From positions 1 through 32,257 of the forward strand of contig NZ_CAMPHV010000053.1 of NCBI RefSeq assembly GCF_946886105.1: a stretch of 32,257 nt of DNA. Reading direction: 5' to 3'. The DNA is from an uncultured Pseudomonas sp. GTDB taxonomy: Bacteria; Pseudomonadota; Gammaproteobacteria; Pseudomonadales; Pseudomonadaceae. Numbering within the stretch: position 1 is the first letter of the stretch; each line of letters starts with the position of its first letter. Position numbers and translations under genes: made by a program. Shown piece after piece: positions 6,832 to 14,010 of the stretch. The notes under the pieces were generated by a model. That model was given only the letters and a program-made list of their open reading frames with translations. It searched no databases and was not told where the DNA came from.

Positions 6832-8130
6832 TCAACTCGATACGCGCGCCAGGGCCGCCTCGAGAATCTCCAGCGCTTCGTCGACCTGCGCCTCTTCGGC
6901 GACCAGAGGCGCGAGGAAGCGCAGCACGTTGCGGTACACGCCGCACTTGATCACCAGCAGACCACCTTTGCGGGCCTCATCGATCAGTTTCTGATTGAGC
7001 TCGGGATCGGGGCTGCGGGCCGCGTCGTTCTTGACCAGCTCGATCGCCAGCATAAAGCCGGTACCGCGCACGTCACCGATCAGCTGCGGATAACGTCCTT
7101 GCAGGCGCAACAGGCCCTGACGCAGACGCTCGCCCAACTGCTCGCCGCGAGCCAGCAGCTGCTCCTGCTCGTAGGTATCGATCACCGCCAAGGCCGCCGC
7201 GCACGCCAGTGCGTTGCCGCCGTAGGTACCACCGAGGCCACCGGGGGCCGGCGCATCCATGATTTCTGCGCGGCCGACCACGCCGGAGATCGGCATGCCG
7301 GCGGCCAGGCTCTTGGCCACGGTGACCAGATCCGGCTGAATCCCGGCGTGCTGGAAACCGAACCATTTGCCGGTGCGGCCGAAGCCGGTCTGCACTTCAT
7401 CGGCAATCAACACGATGCCATGCTGTTCGGTCAGCGCCCGCAATGCCTGGAGAAACTCGGCCGGCGCGGACAGGAAGCCGCCGTCGCCCTGTACCGGCTC
7501 GATGATGATCGCGGCGACACGGTCCGGCGAGACCTGGGTAGCGAACAGCTCGTTCAGGGCCTGCAGCGCCATCTCGCTGGTGAAACCGCGATAGGCATTC
7601 GGATAAGGCGTGTGGAAAACCTCGGGTGCCATGCCGAAGTTCTGCTTGTAGGGCTGGCTCATGCCGGTCAGGGTGGTACCGAGCAAGGTACGGCCATGGA
7701 AACCGCCACGGAAGGAAATGACCGCCGGACGCTTGGTATGGGCGCGGGCGATCTTCACCGCGTTCTCCACCGCTTCCGCGCCGGAAGTGAACAACGCCGC
7801 TTTATGGGCGATACCACTGGTGCCACCGACCAGCGCGCACAAACGCTGCACCAAGTCCAGATAAGGCTGATAGGCCACCACCTGGAAACAGGCGTGGGTG
7901 ACCTTTTGCATCTGCGCCTGTACCGCCGCGACCACCTTGGGATGATTGTGGCCGATGTTCATCACCCCGATACCGCCGACGAAGTCCAGGTAACGCTTGC
8001 CGTCCACGTCCCAGACTTCGGCGCCCTGGGCCCGATCGATCACCAGCGGGTGGGCGGTAACCAAACCGCGCGGCACGAATTGATCGCGCTGTTGCAACAG
8101 ATAAGGGGTTTCTTCGCATTTGCTGTTCAT
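6832..8130 (-). CDS. gabT: 4-aminobutyrate-type aminotransferase
   Basis: The 432-aa product is a class III PLP aminotransferase. Visible signatures are FTSGAEAVENAVKIAR (114-129, phosphate/PLP binding), GGFHGRT (142-148), LIADEVQTGFGRTG (241-254, PLP aspartate Asp244) and the Schiff-base lysine Lys273 in TVAKSLAAG. Overall it follows the GabT/PuuE pattern (VPRG near 19-22, GGIGVMNIGHNHP, ACFQVVAY-PY), which transfers the amino group of GABA or another omega-amino acid to 2-oxoglutarate, giving a semialdehyde. GGGAG lies before ATG 8130; the frame is open further up, but the family start fits here. It diverges from ghrA over a 282-bp region containing a 10-bp inverted repeat. With gabD 6 kb away it could complete GABA to succinate. 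Other omega-amino acids (5-aminovalerate, 6-aminohexanoate, beta-alanine) remain possible. Confidence 0.9.
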   Translation of the reverse strand: MNSKCEETPYLLQQRDQFVPRGLVTAHPLVIDRAQGAEVWDVDGKRYLDFVGGIGVMNIGHNHPKVVAAVQAQMQKVTHACFQVVAYQPYLDLVQRLCALVGGTSGIAHKAALFTSGAEAVENAVKIARAHTKRPAVISFRGGFHGRTLLGTTLTGMSQPYKQNFGMAPEVFHTPYPNAYRGFTSEMALQALNELFATQVSPDRVAAIIIEPVQGDGGFLSAPAEFLQALRALTEQHGIVLIADEVQTGFGRTGKWFGFQHAGIQPDLVTVAKSLAAGMPISGVVGRAEIMDAPAPGGLGGTYGGNALACAAALAVIDTYEQEQLLARGEQLGERLRQGLLRLQGRYPQLIGDVRGTGFMLAIELVKNDAARSPDPELNQKLIDEARKGGLLVIKCGVYRNVLRFLAPLVAEEAQVDEALEILEAALARVSS

Positions 8131-8262
8131 GGCATCTCCCATAAGTGAGCCCGGCAACCGGGAGGCGGCTGCGATGTGCTTCAGGTTAAGGCTTCGACAC
8201 AACGCTCTAAGCCGAACTTGGCCCCTGAGAAATTCGGATCGACTGTTTTTCCCCTCGCAAAC

Positions 8263-8302
8263 GGCAGATTCCTTCAGCCGCCGGCGCCCCATGGAATCTG
8301 CC
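8263..8302. promoter_or_regulatory. inverted repeat in the gabT-ghrA divergent promoter region
   Basis: GGCAGATTCC (8263-8272) and GGAATCTGCC (8293-8302) are a perfect 10-bp inverted repeat with centres about 30 bp apart, close to three helical turns, roughly midway between the two divergent start codons. The spacing suits a dimeric or multimeric regulator touching one face of the helix, with the Lrp-family protein at 5409-5897 as one candidate. No other feature is evident in the 8131-8412 region. Confidence 0.55.
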
Positions 8303-8412
8303 AACTTCTGCCGCTATACAACCTGGCGCACGCGTTTACGCCCTGCCTTTCGACATATCCTGCGCCGCCATTCGGGCACCCTGGACACCTCCGTTTATAT
8401 GAGGAAATGCCC

Positions 8413-9339
8413 ATGGCCCTGCTCTATAAAGCCGACCCTGTGCGCGGCGAACAGTGGAAAACACTGTTCGCCCAACAGGCCCCGGATATCGAATGGCGCG
8501 CCTGGCCGGAGATCGGCGATCCGCGGGATATCCGCTATCTGGCGGCCTGGCAGGCACCGGACGATCTCGAAACGCTGCTGCCGAACTTGCAGGTGCTGTT
8601 CGCCCTCTCGGCGGGCGTCGATCAGCTCGACCTCGGCCGTTTGCCGGCGAGCTTGCCGGTGGTGCGTTTGCTCGACCCGGGCATCACCCAGGGCATGTGC
8701 GAATACGCGAGTTTCGCCGTGCTCGGCCTGCATCGGGACATGCTGCGCTATCGCCAGCAGCAGGTCGAAAAGCGCTGGCAAGCGCACCGGCTGGTGCCCG
8801 CGCCGAAACGCCGGGTCGGGATCATGGGCCTCGGCTTGCAGGCCCGGCAGATACTCGCCACCTTGCAACCCTATGGCTTCGCCTTGTCGGGCTGGGCCCG
8901 TAGCCGACACCGCATACCCGGGGTCGAGTGTTTTGCCGGCGCCGAGCAACTGCCGGCCTTCCTCGGCCAGTGCGACATTCTGCTGTGTGTCCTGCCGCTG
9001 ACCGAGCAGACCCAGGGGATTCTCGACCACCAGCTGTTCCAACACCTGCCCAAAGGCGCCGCGCTGATCAATATGGGTCGTGGCGGTCACCTGGTGGAGG
9101 AGGATTTGCTCGCAGCCCTGGCCAGCGGCCAGCTCAGCGCCGCGGTGCTCGACGTACTGCAACAAGAACCCGCCGCGCCGGACCATCCCTTCTGGCACCA
9201 CCCGCAGATTCTGCTGACGCCGCATATCGCCGCGATGACCCAGCCGGAAAGCGCGTTTAGCGTGTTGCTGGAGAATATCCGTCGGCATCAACGTGGCGAG
9301 CCAATGCTCGGCCAGATCGACCGCAAGCAAGGCTATTAG
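8413..9339 (+). CDS. ghrA: glyoxylate/hydroxypyruvate reductase A
   Basis: The 308-aa product is a D-isomer-specific 2-hydroxyacid dehydrogenase of the GhrA branch (normal length about 310). It has the nucleotide-binding turn VGIMGLGLQA (135-144), and catalytic Arg223 in NMGRGGHL, Glu252 in LQQEP and His271 in LTPHIAAMT. These enzymes reduce glyoxylate to glycolate and hydroxypyruvate to glycerate using NAD(P)H in the cytoplasm. ATG 8413 is preferred over ATG 8407 because GAGGAA (8401-8406) then sits 6 nt upstream instead of abutting the start. It is divergent from gabT. Glyoxylate could arise from oxidation of glycine-derived compounds by the dehydrogenase encoded at 19753-22618, but this link is speculative. 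Confidence 0.88.
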   Translation: MALLYKADPVRGEQWKTLFAQQAPDIEWRAWPEIGDPRDIRYLAAWQAPDDLETLLPNLQVLFALSAGVDQLDLGRLPASLPVVRLLDPGITQGMCEYASFAVLGLHRDMLRYRQQQVEKRWQAHRLVPAPKRRVGIMGLGLQARQILATLQPYGFALSGWARSRHRIPGVECFAGAEQLPAFLGQCDILLCVLPLTEQTQGILDHQLFQHLPKGAALINMGRGGHLVEEDLLAALASGQLSAAVLDVLQQEPAAPDHPFWHHPQILLTPHIAAMTQPESAFSVLLENIRRHQRGEPMLGQIDRKQGY

Positions 9340-9428
9340 CACCCGCCATCGCTCGGCTCGCACGCTGATTGAATACGGGGGCACAGCCCGCTAAGCACAG
9401 TGCGAGTTCGACGCACTGTGACAAAAGC

Positions 9429-9616
9429 AAACGCAAGATCGTAATGCTGTTCACTTAAGCCAAGTGAGCAGCATTTTTTGTAGCCCGGATGAAATCCGGG
9501 GAAGTCTGGTGCCGGAAAACCGCTCCCGGATTGCATCCGGGCTACGCGCTGGGTGCCTGGCGTACGACAAGCGCCCGAGATGGCCACTTAAGTGAACAGC
9601 ATTAAACGCAAGATCG
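9429..9616. repeat. 13-bp direct repeats flanking the miniature element
   Basis: AAACGCAAGATCG occurs at 9429-9441, one base before the left end of the miniature element, and again at 9604-9616, directly after its right end. This looks like a target-site duplication of 13 bp (12-13 if the boundary base is shared with the terminus). Such a length fits the 11-13 bp duplications I know for the IS4 subgroup. Confidence 0.75.
9443..9603. mobile_element. 161-bp IS4-like miniature element, copy B (intact)
   Basis: Perfect 17-bp terminal inverted repeats, AATGCTGTTCACTTAAG (9443-9459) and its complement (9587-9603), enclose a gene-free interior. A second inner inverted copy, CAAGTGAGCAGCATT (9461-9475), makes the left end palindromic. 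The interior holds the pair TAGCCCGGATGAAATCCGGG / CTCCCGGATTGCATCCGGGC found in many Pseudomonas intergenic regions and also in copy A at 345-535. With the preceding T, the terminus TAATGCTGTTCACTTAAG resembles the IS4 terminus TAATGCCGATCAGTTAAG as I remember it. It is non-autonomous and would need a transposase supplied elsewhere. Confidence 0.8.
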
Positions 9617-9722
9617 AGCCCTCCCCCCGCGCGCAGAAAATATTCTGCCGAATATCCCTCGCATACAGCAGCGCTAGATCGTTTTCACAGGCAAAACGAC
9701 AACAGCTATCGGGCCAGCCAAG
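9617..9722. other. leader region upstream of the TonB receptor
   Basis: Two small dyads are visible between the miniature element and the Fur-like site: CAGAA-AATA-TTCTG (9632-9645) and CGTTTT (9680-9685) with AAAACG (9693-9698). They may be regulator sites. No gene is seen. Confidence 0.35.
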
Positions 9723-9757
9723 AATAATAATCAAAAAAGAATGATTATTATTTGATT
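9723..9757. promoter_or_regulatory. Fur-box-like dyad before siderophore receptor
   Basis: AATAATAATCA (9723-9733) and TGATTATTATT (9742-9752) form an 11-bp inverted repeat in very AT-rich DNA about 55 bp before the receptor start. The ATAAT/TGATTATTAT pattern resembles the GATAATGATAATCATTATC Fur consensus, though not in its exact spacing. Iron repression of the receptor through Fur is the natural reading. Confidence 0.7.
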
Positions 9758-9807
9758 AAATATTCAAATAAAATCAATGGCCTACCCATCCAAGGAAACC
9801 GACATCA

Positions 9808-11925
9808 ATGCGCCATACCACCATGGGGCTCTGCCTCCTCCATGTTCTCTCGCCTGTCGCCTGGGCCGAGCAATCAAGCGGAAAAAACGCCTCCTCGCTG
9901 CAGCTTGAATCCATGGTTATCAGCTCGGAACGTGCCGACGGCCCGGTGGACGGCTACCGGGCTACGCGCTCGAGCAGCGCTACCCGCACCGATGTCGCAC
10001 TTCATGAAACGCCGCAATCGGTCAGCGTCATCCCCCGGGATGCGATCGAGGACAGCGGTGCGACTCGCCTGCGCGATGCGCTCGACTATGCCGGCGGCGT
10101 CGGTCGGGCCAATAACTTCGGTGGTCAGGGCCTGACCACCTTCACCGTGCGCGGTTTCACCAGCGGCGAGTTCTATCGCAATGGCTTCCCCATCAACCGC
10201 GGTTACCCGAACGCACCGGACGCTTACACCATCGAGCGTCTCGAGGTGCTACGCGGCCCGGCCTCGGCCCTCTACGGCCGGGGCGATCCGGGCGGCACCT
10301 TCAACGTGGTCACCAAGCAGCCCCGGGCCAAAACTCAAATGACGCTCGGCAGCCAGATCGACGACCAGGGCCTGCATCGCGCAACGCTCGACGCAACCGG
10401 GGCTCTGGATGAAGCGGGCAGCTTGACCTACCGCCTGAACCTGCTTGGCGAGGGCGGCGAGAGCTTCCGCGAGCATGTCGAAACGGAGCGCTACGGCATG
10501 GCACCGGTACTCAGCTGGCAGCTTTCCGATGCCACGCGCATCACCTTGGAAGGCGATTTCATGCGCAACAACCATCCCCTGGATCGTGGCCTGACCCGTT
10601 TCCCCAACCAGGCCGGCAACGCCTCGCGCGATACCAATGTTTGGGAGAAAGGCAGCGACAACCTCCTGCACAACGACAACGACATGCTGCAGCTGCGCTT
10701 CGAGCATTGGCTCAACGACAACTGGACGCTGGCCGGCGGGGTGCAGCAGCTGAACGGCACCCTGCAAGGCAACGCAGTGGAAGCCAACGGCCTACAAGCC
10801 GATGGCCGCACCCTGAGACGCAATTTCAACTACCGCGAACTGGAGTGGAACGACCGCGATGTGCAGCTGAATCTCACCGGCTACTTCACTGCTCTGGGCC
10901 TGGAGCACACGCTGCTCACCGGGGTCGAGTACGAGGACTTCCACTACAAGTCGCTTATCCGGCGCTCCAGCGGCGCGCTCACCGCTTACCAGATCGATAT
11001 TTTTACCCCGGTACTGGGCCAGCCGCGCCCGGCATTGACCCGCACCACGACCCACGATAACGAACACCTGCAGACCTGGGCCTTCTTCGTGCAGGATCAG
11101 GTTGCCCTCACCGAGCGGCTCAAAGCCCTCGCCGGCGTGCGCTTCGAACGCTTCGAGCACGACTACCGCAATTACCTGCCGGGCGGCCGCAGTTGGGACA
11201 TGGCCGACAATGCCGTAACCCCGAGGGCCGGGTTGATCTACGACCTGACCGACAGCCTGGCCGTCTATGCCAATGCGGCGCGCTCCTACAAGCCCAACAG
11301 CGGCGCGAGTCGCCTCGGTGGCGGCTTCGAGCCGGAGCAAGGCAAGTCCTACGAAGTCGGGGCGAAGTGGCAAGCGCTCGACCGGCAACTGAGCGTCGAT
11401 GCCGCGGTTTACCACATCGTCAAGCAGAACGTCCTGACCCTGGATCCGCTCGACCCGACCTTCAGTATCGCGGCGGGCGAAGTACGTAGCCGCGGTTTCG
11501 ACCTGAATGTGGCCGGCAATATCACACCCGAATGGCGCATGATCGGCGGTTACGCCTTCGTCGATGCCGAAGTGAGCAAGGACAACAGCCTGCGCCCCGG
11601 AACGCGCCTGGCCAATATTCCGCGCAATAGCTTCAGCCTGCTGAACGTCTATGAGTTCCAGGACGGCGCGGCGAAAGGCCTGGGTCTGGGCATGGCGGTG
11701 AAGCACGTCGACGAACGCGCCGGGCAAACCAGTGCGACCGCCTACGACATGCAGGGCTATAGCGTCGTCGACCTGCTGAGCTTCTATAAGCTCAACGAAC
11801 ACGTACGCCTGAACCTGGATGTGAAGAACCTGTTCAACGAGGAGTACGAGGAAGGCGCGTTCAACTTCTACGCCTACCCCGGCGCGCCACGTACCGTGCA
11901 GGCCGGCATCGCCTATACCTTTTGA
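9808..11925 (+). CDS. TonB-dependent siderophore receptor
   Basis: The 705-aa product has a short signal peptide (cleavage near AWA-EQ, residue 20), a TonB-box-like MVISSE near residue 36, and a plug domain (about 65-170: HETPQSVSVIPRDAIEDS, TTFTVRGFTSGEFYRNG, ERLEVLRGPASALYGRGD). A 22-strand-type barrel follows, ending in the typical NLFNEEYEEGAF and terminal AGIAYTF. This is the ferric-siderophore receptor class, which imports Fe(III)-siderophore through the outer membrane using TonB-ExbBD energy. AAGGA lies 11 nt before ATG. There is no N-terminal signalling domain, and a Fur-like dyad upstream suggests direct iron control. It is followed convergently by a periplasmic binding protein. The cognate siderophore cannot be told from sequence. 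Confidence 0.93.
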   Translation: MRHTTMGLCLLHVLSPVAWAEQSSGKNASSLQLESMVISSERADGPVDGYRATRSSSATRTDVALHETPQSVSVIPRDAIEDSGATRLRDALDYAGGVGRANNFGGQGLTTFTVRGFTSGEFYRNGFPINRGYPNAPDAYTIERLEVLRGPASALYGRGDPGGTFNVVTKQPRAKTQMTLGSQIDDQGLHRATLDATGALDEAGSLTYRLNLLGEGGESFREHVETERYGMAPVLSWQLSDATRITLEGDFMRNNHPLDRGLTRFPNQAGNASRDTNVWEKGSDNLLHNDNDMLQLRFEHWLNDNWTLAGGVQQLNGTLQGNAVEANGLQADGRTLRRNFNYRELEWNDRDVQLNLTGYFTALGLEHTLLTGVEYEDFHYKSLIRRSSGALTAYQIDIFTPVLGQPRPALTRTTTHDNEHLQTWAFFVQDQVALTERLKALAGVRFERFEHDYRNYLPGGRSWDMADNAVTPRAGLIYDLTDSLAVYANAARSYKPNSGASRLGGGFEPEQGKSYEVGAKWQALDRQLSVDAAVYHIVKQNVLTLDPLDPTFSIAAGEVRSRGFDLNVAGNITPEWRMIGGYAFVDAEVSKDNSLRPGTRLANIPRNSFSLLNVYEFQDGAAKGLGLGMAVKHVDERAGQTSATAYDMQGYSVVDLLSFYKLNEHVRLNLDVKNLFNEEYEEGAFNFYAYPGAPRTVQAGIAYTF

Positions 11926-11944
11926 CCGGCCGGGCTGCCAGCTG

Positions 11945-12775
11945 CTAGATGCCGGCAGACCGCAAATGAAGCGCATAGATCGCGTCATAACGACTGACGA
12001 TTCGATAGATCACGCCCTCCCGTTCCAGGTCAACCAGGATCGTGTCTAGGCGTTGCTTGAAGTCTTTCTTGTAGGGATAGGCCTGCGGTTCGAGACGGGT
12101 ATAACCGAGGTGTCCAGCCTCGCCGGTGAGCCAGGGGCCTTCGACTATCCAGTTGAGGCCTTTATCCCCGAGGACACCGTCGCTGCGCATCCGCTCCAGT
12201 TCCCAGAGGACCGCACGGCGATCGTTGATATAGGCGTCCAGTCGCCCGCGATAGAGCATGGCCAGACTGGTGCGGTTGTCCTTACCGTAGACCTGCTGCA
12301 GTTCGCCCCTGGCCAGCATGAGCTGGTAATCCTGATCCGGGATGTTGATGAAGCCGCTGTTCTGGCCGATGCGCAGGCCGCCATAGGCCTGCGGGAATCG
12401 CTCGTCCGGCAGTTCATGCGCCACCTCGGCGCGCAAGAAGACCACCAATTTTTCTCTCAAGATGGGCCGCGAATAGTCCATCCAGGGCCGCTCTGCGGGC
12501 CGGTAGTAAGGTGGATAGAGGGCAAAGGCGCGGCCCTTGGCCAATTCCGCCAGCGCCCGCGTCCACGGCAAGGGACGGATGTGCACGCGATACTCCGGCA
12601 TACGGGAGAAGGCCGCGCGCAGGATATCGTGATACAGCCCCCTGGCCTGCTCGCCCTCGGCATAGCTGTACGGCGGGTAGCCGGCGTCGCAGAGAATGGT
12701 CACCTCGATGGGCGGACTCGCCCAGCTGCCGGCGTGCAGCACGCACGCCAGCAGCCCGATCAACAACCTATGCAT
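11945..12775 (-). CDS. periplasmic solute-binding protein (family 3-like)
   Basis: The 276-aa product has a signal peptide (MHRLLIGLLACVLHAGSWA) and then a small bilobal binding-protein sequence: VTILCDAGYPPYSY at the start of the mature part, GLYHDILRAAF, LPWTRALAELAKG, FALYPPYYRP. This is the SBP_bac_3-like group, seen in many Pseudomonas as stand-alone polar amino acid or unknown-ligand proteins. ATG 12775 is chosen because the signal peptide begins there; the frame is open 60 nt further up. It is monocistronic: convergent with the TonB receptor (19 bp apart) and preceded by the terminator of the gene upstream. No transporter partner is nearby. Confidence 0.8.
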   Translation of the reverse strand: MHRLLIGLLACVLHAGSWASPPIEVTILCDAGYPPYSYAEGEQARGLYHDILRAAFSRMPEYRVHIRPLPWTRALAELAKGRAFALYPPYYRPAERPWMDYSRPILREKLVVFLRAEVAHELPDERFPQAYGGLRIGQNSGFINIPDQDYQLMLARGELQQVYGKDNRTSLAMLYRGRLDAYINDRRAVLWELERMRSDGVLGDKGLNWIVEGPWLTGEAGHLGYTRLEPQAYPYKKDFKQRLDTILVDLEREGVIYRIVSRYDAIYALHLRSAGI

Positions 12776-12816
12776 TTCCAGCCCTCGAACGGCGTGGCCG
12801 CTGCCGAATCTCACGC

Positions 12817-12844
12817 AAAAAAAAGCCCGCAGCATGAACGGGCT
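12817..12844 (-). terminator. terminator of the gabD-ttuC unit
   Basis: On the minus strand AGCCCG (complement of 12839-12844), a 9-nt loop and CGGGCT (complement of 12824-12829) are followed by eight U (12817-12824 complement). It lies 35 bp after the dehydrogenase stop codon and is a classical Rho-independent terminator. It isolates the binding-protein gene downstream. Confidence 0.88.
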
Positions 12845-12878
12845 AAAAGGGTGACATCAACACAAACTAGGTAGGCGC

Positions 12879-13958
12879 TCAGAGCGCTGCGGCGATCGCC
12901 TTGCCGACATCCTGGGTCGAGCCCTGGCCGCCGAGATCGGGGGTGATCGGCCCTTCGGCGATGACCTGTTCGATGGCCTTGAGGATGCCGTCGTGGGCCG
13001 CGCGATAGCGCTCATCGCCATTGCCGAGGAAGTCCAGCATCAGCGCGCCGGACCAGATCATGGCGATCGGGTTGGCGATGTTCTGGCCGTAGATGTCCGG
13101 GGCCGAACCGTGCACCGGCTCGAACAACGAGGGGAAGCGCCGCTCCGGATCGAGGTTGGCCGAAGGCGCGATGCCAATGGTGCCGGCGCAGGCCGGGCCC
13201 AGGTCGGAAAGGATGTCGCCGAACAGGTTCGACGCCACCACCACATCGAAGCGGTCCGGCTGCAACACGAAGCGCGCGCAGAGAATATCGATGTGCTGCT
13301 TGTCCCAGCTGACTTCCGGGTACTGCTCGGCCATCAGCGCGGTGCGCTCGTCCCAGTAGGGCATGCTGATGGAGATGCCGTTGGACTTGGTCGCAGCGGT
13401 CAGGCGCTTGCGCGGCCGGGTCTGCGCCAGGTCGAAGGCGAACTTGAGAATCCGGTCCACGCCACGACGGGTGAACACCGACTCCTGCAGCACGAACTCA
13501 TGCTCGGTGCCTTCGAACATCTTGCCGCCCACCGAGGAGTATTCGCCTTCGGTGTTTTCGCGGATCACCACGAAATCGATATCGCCGGCTTCGCGACCGG
13601 CCAGCGGGCACGGCACGCCAGGGAACAGGCGCACCGGGCGGATGTTCACGTACTGGTCGAAGTCGCGGCGGAACTTGAGCAACGAGCCCCACAGGGAAAT
13701 ATGGTCCGGCACCTTGTCCGGCCAGCCCACCGCACCGAAGTAGATGGCGTCGAAGCTCTTGAGCTGCTCGAACCAGTCGTCGGGCATCATCTGCCCGTGC
13801 TCCAGGTAGTAATCGCAGTGCGCCCAGTCGAGCACCTCGATACTCAGGTCCAGATCCCACTTGTGCGCCGCCTGCTGCAACACCCGCAGCCCCTCGGGCA
13901 GCACTTCCTTGCCGATGCCGTCGCCGGCGATCGCGGCGATTTTGAATGTCTTGCTCAT
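12879..13958 (-). CDS. ttuC: tartrate dehydrogenase/decarboxylase (D-malate dehydrogenase)
   Basis: The 359-aa product is a beta-decarboxylating dehydrogenase of the isopropylmalate/isocitrate superfamily. It has AIAGDGIGKEV (9-19), the arginine-rich substrate loop LLKFRRDFDQYVNIRPVR (93-110), Lys191 in TAATKSNG, and the signature NLFGDILSDLGPACAGTIG (244-262) with metal aspartates Asp248 and Asp252, then EPVHGSAPDIYG. The sequence follows the tartrate dehydrogenase / DmlA branch (TtuC, YeaU), which oxidises D-malate or L-tartrate with NAD+ and a divalent metal. GAAGGTAA precedes ATG 13958. It starts 52 bp after gabD on the same strand and is probably co-transcribed with it. Pairing with succinate-semialdehyde dehydrogenase suggests a shared C4-acid output to the TCA cycle. 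Confidence 0.9.
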   Translation of the reverse strand: MSKTFKIAAIAGDGIGKEVLPEGLRVLQQAAHKWDLDLSIEVLDWAHCDYYLEHGQMMPDDWFEQLKSFDAIYFGAVGWPDKVPDHISLWGSLLKFRRDFDQYVNIRPVRLFPGVPCPLAGREAGDIDFVVIRENTEGEYSSVGGKMFEGTEHEFVLQESVFTRRGVDRILKFAFDLAQTRPRKRLTAATKSNGISISMPYWDERTALMAEQYPEVSWDKQHIDILCARFVLQPDRFDVVVASNLFGDILSDLGPACAGTIGIAPSANLDPERRFPSLFEPVHGSAPDIYGQNIANPIAMIWSGALMLDFLGNGDERYRAAHDGILKAIEQVIAEGPITPDLGGQGSTQDVGKAIAAAL

Positions 13959-14010
13959 GTCGTTACCTTCGCGGATTCGCGTCAATCAAGCCTGTTCGAA
14001 CAGCAGTCGC

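Noticed and set aside
6598..8148. Long plus-strand open frame opposite gabT
   Set aside because: It is the antisense shadow of a clear class III aminotransferase in GC-rich DNA; no start signal or family resemblance.
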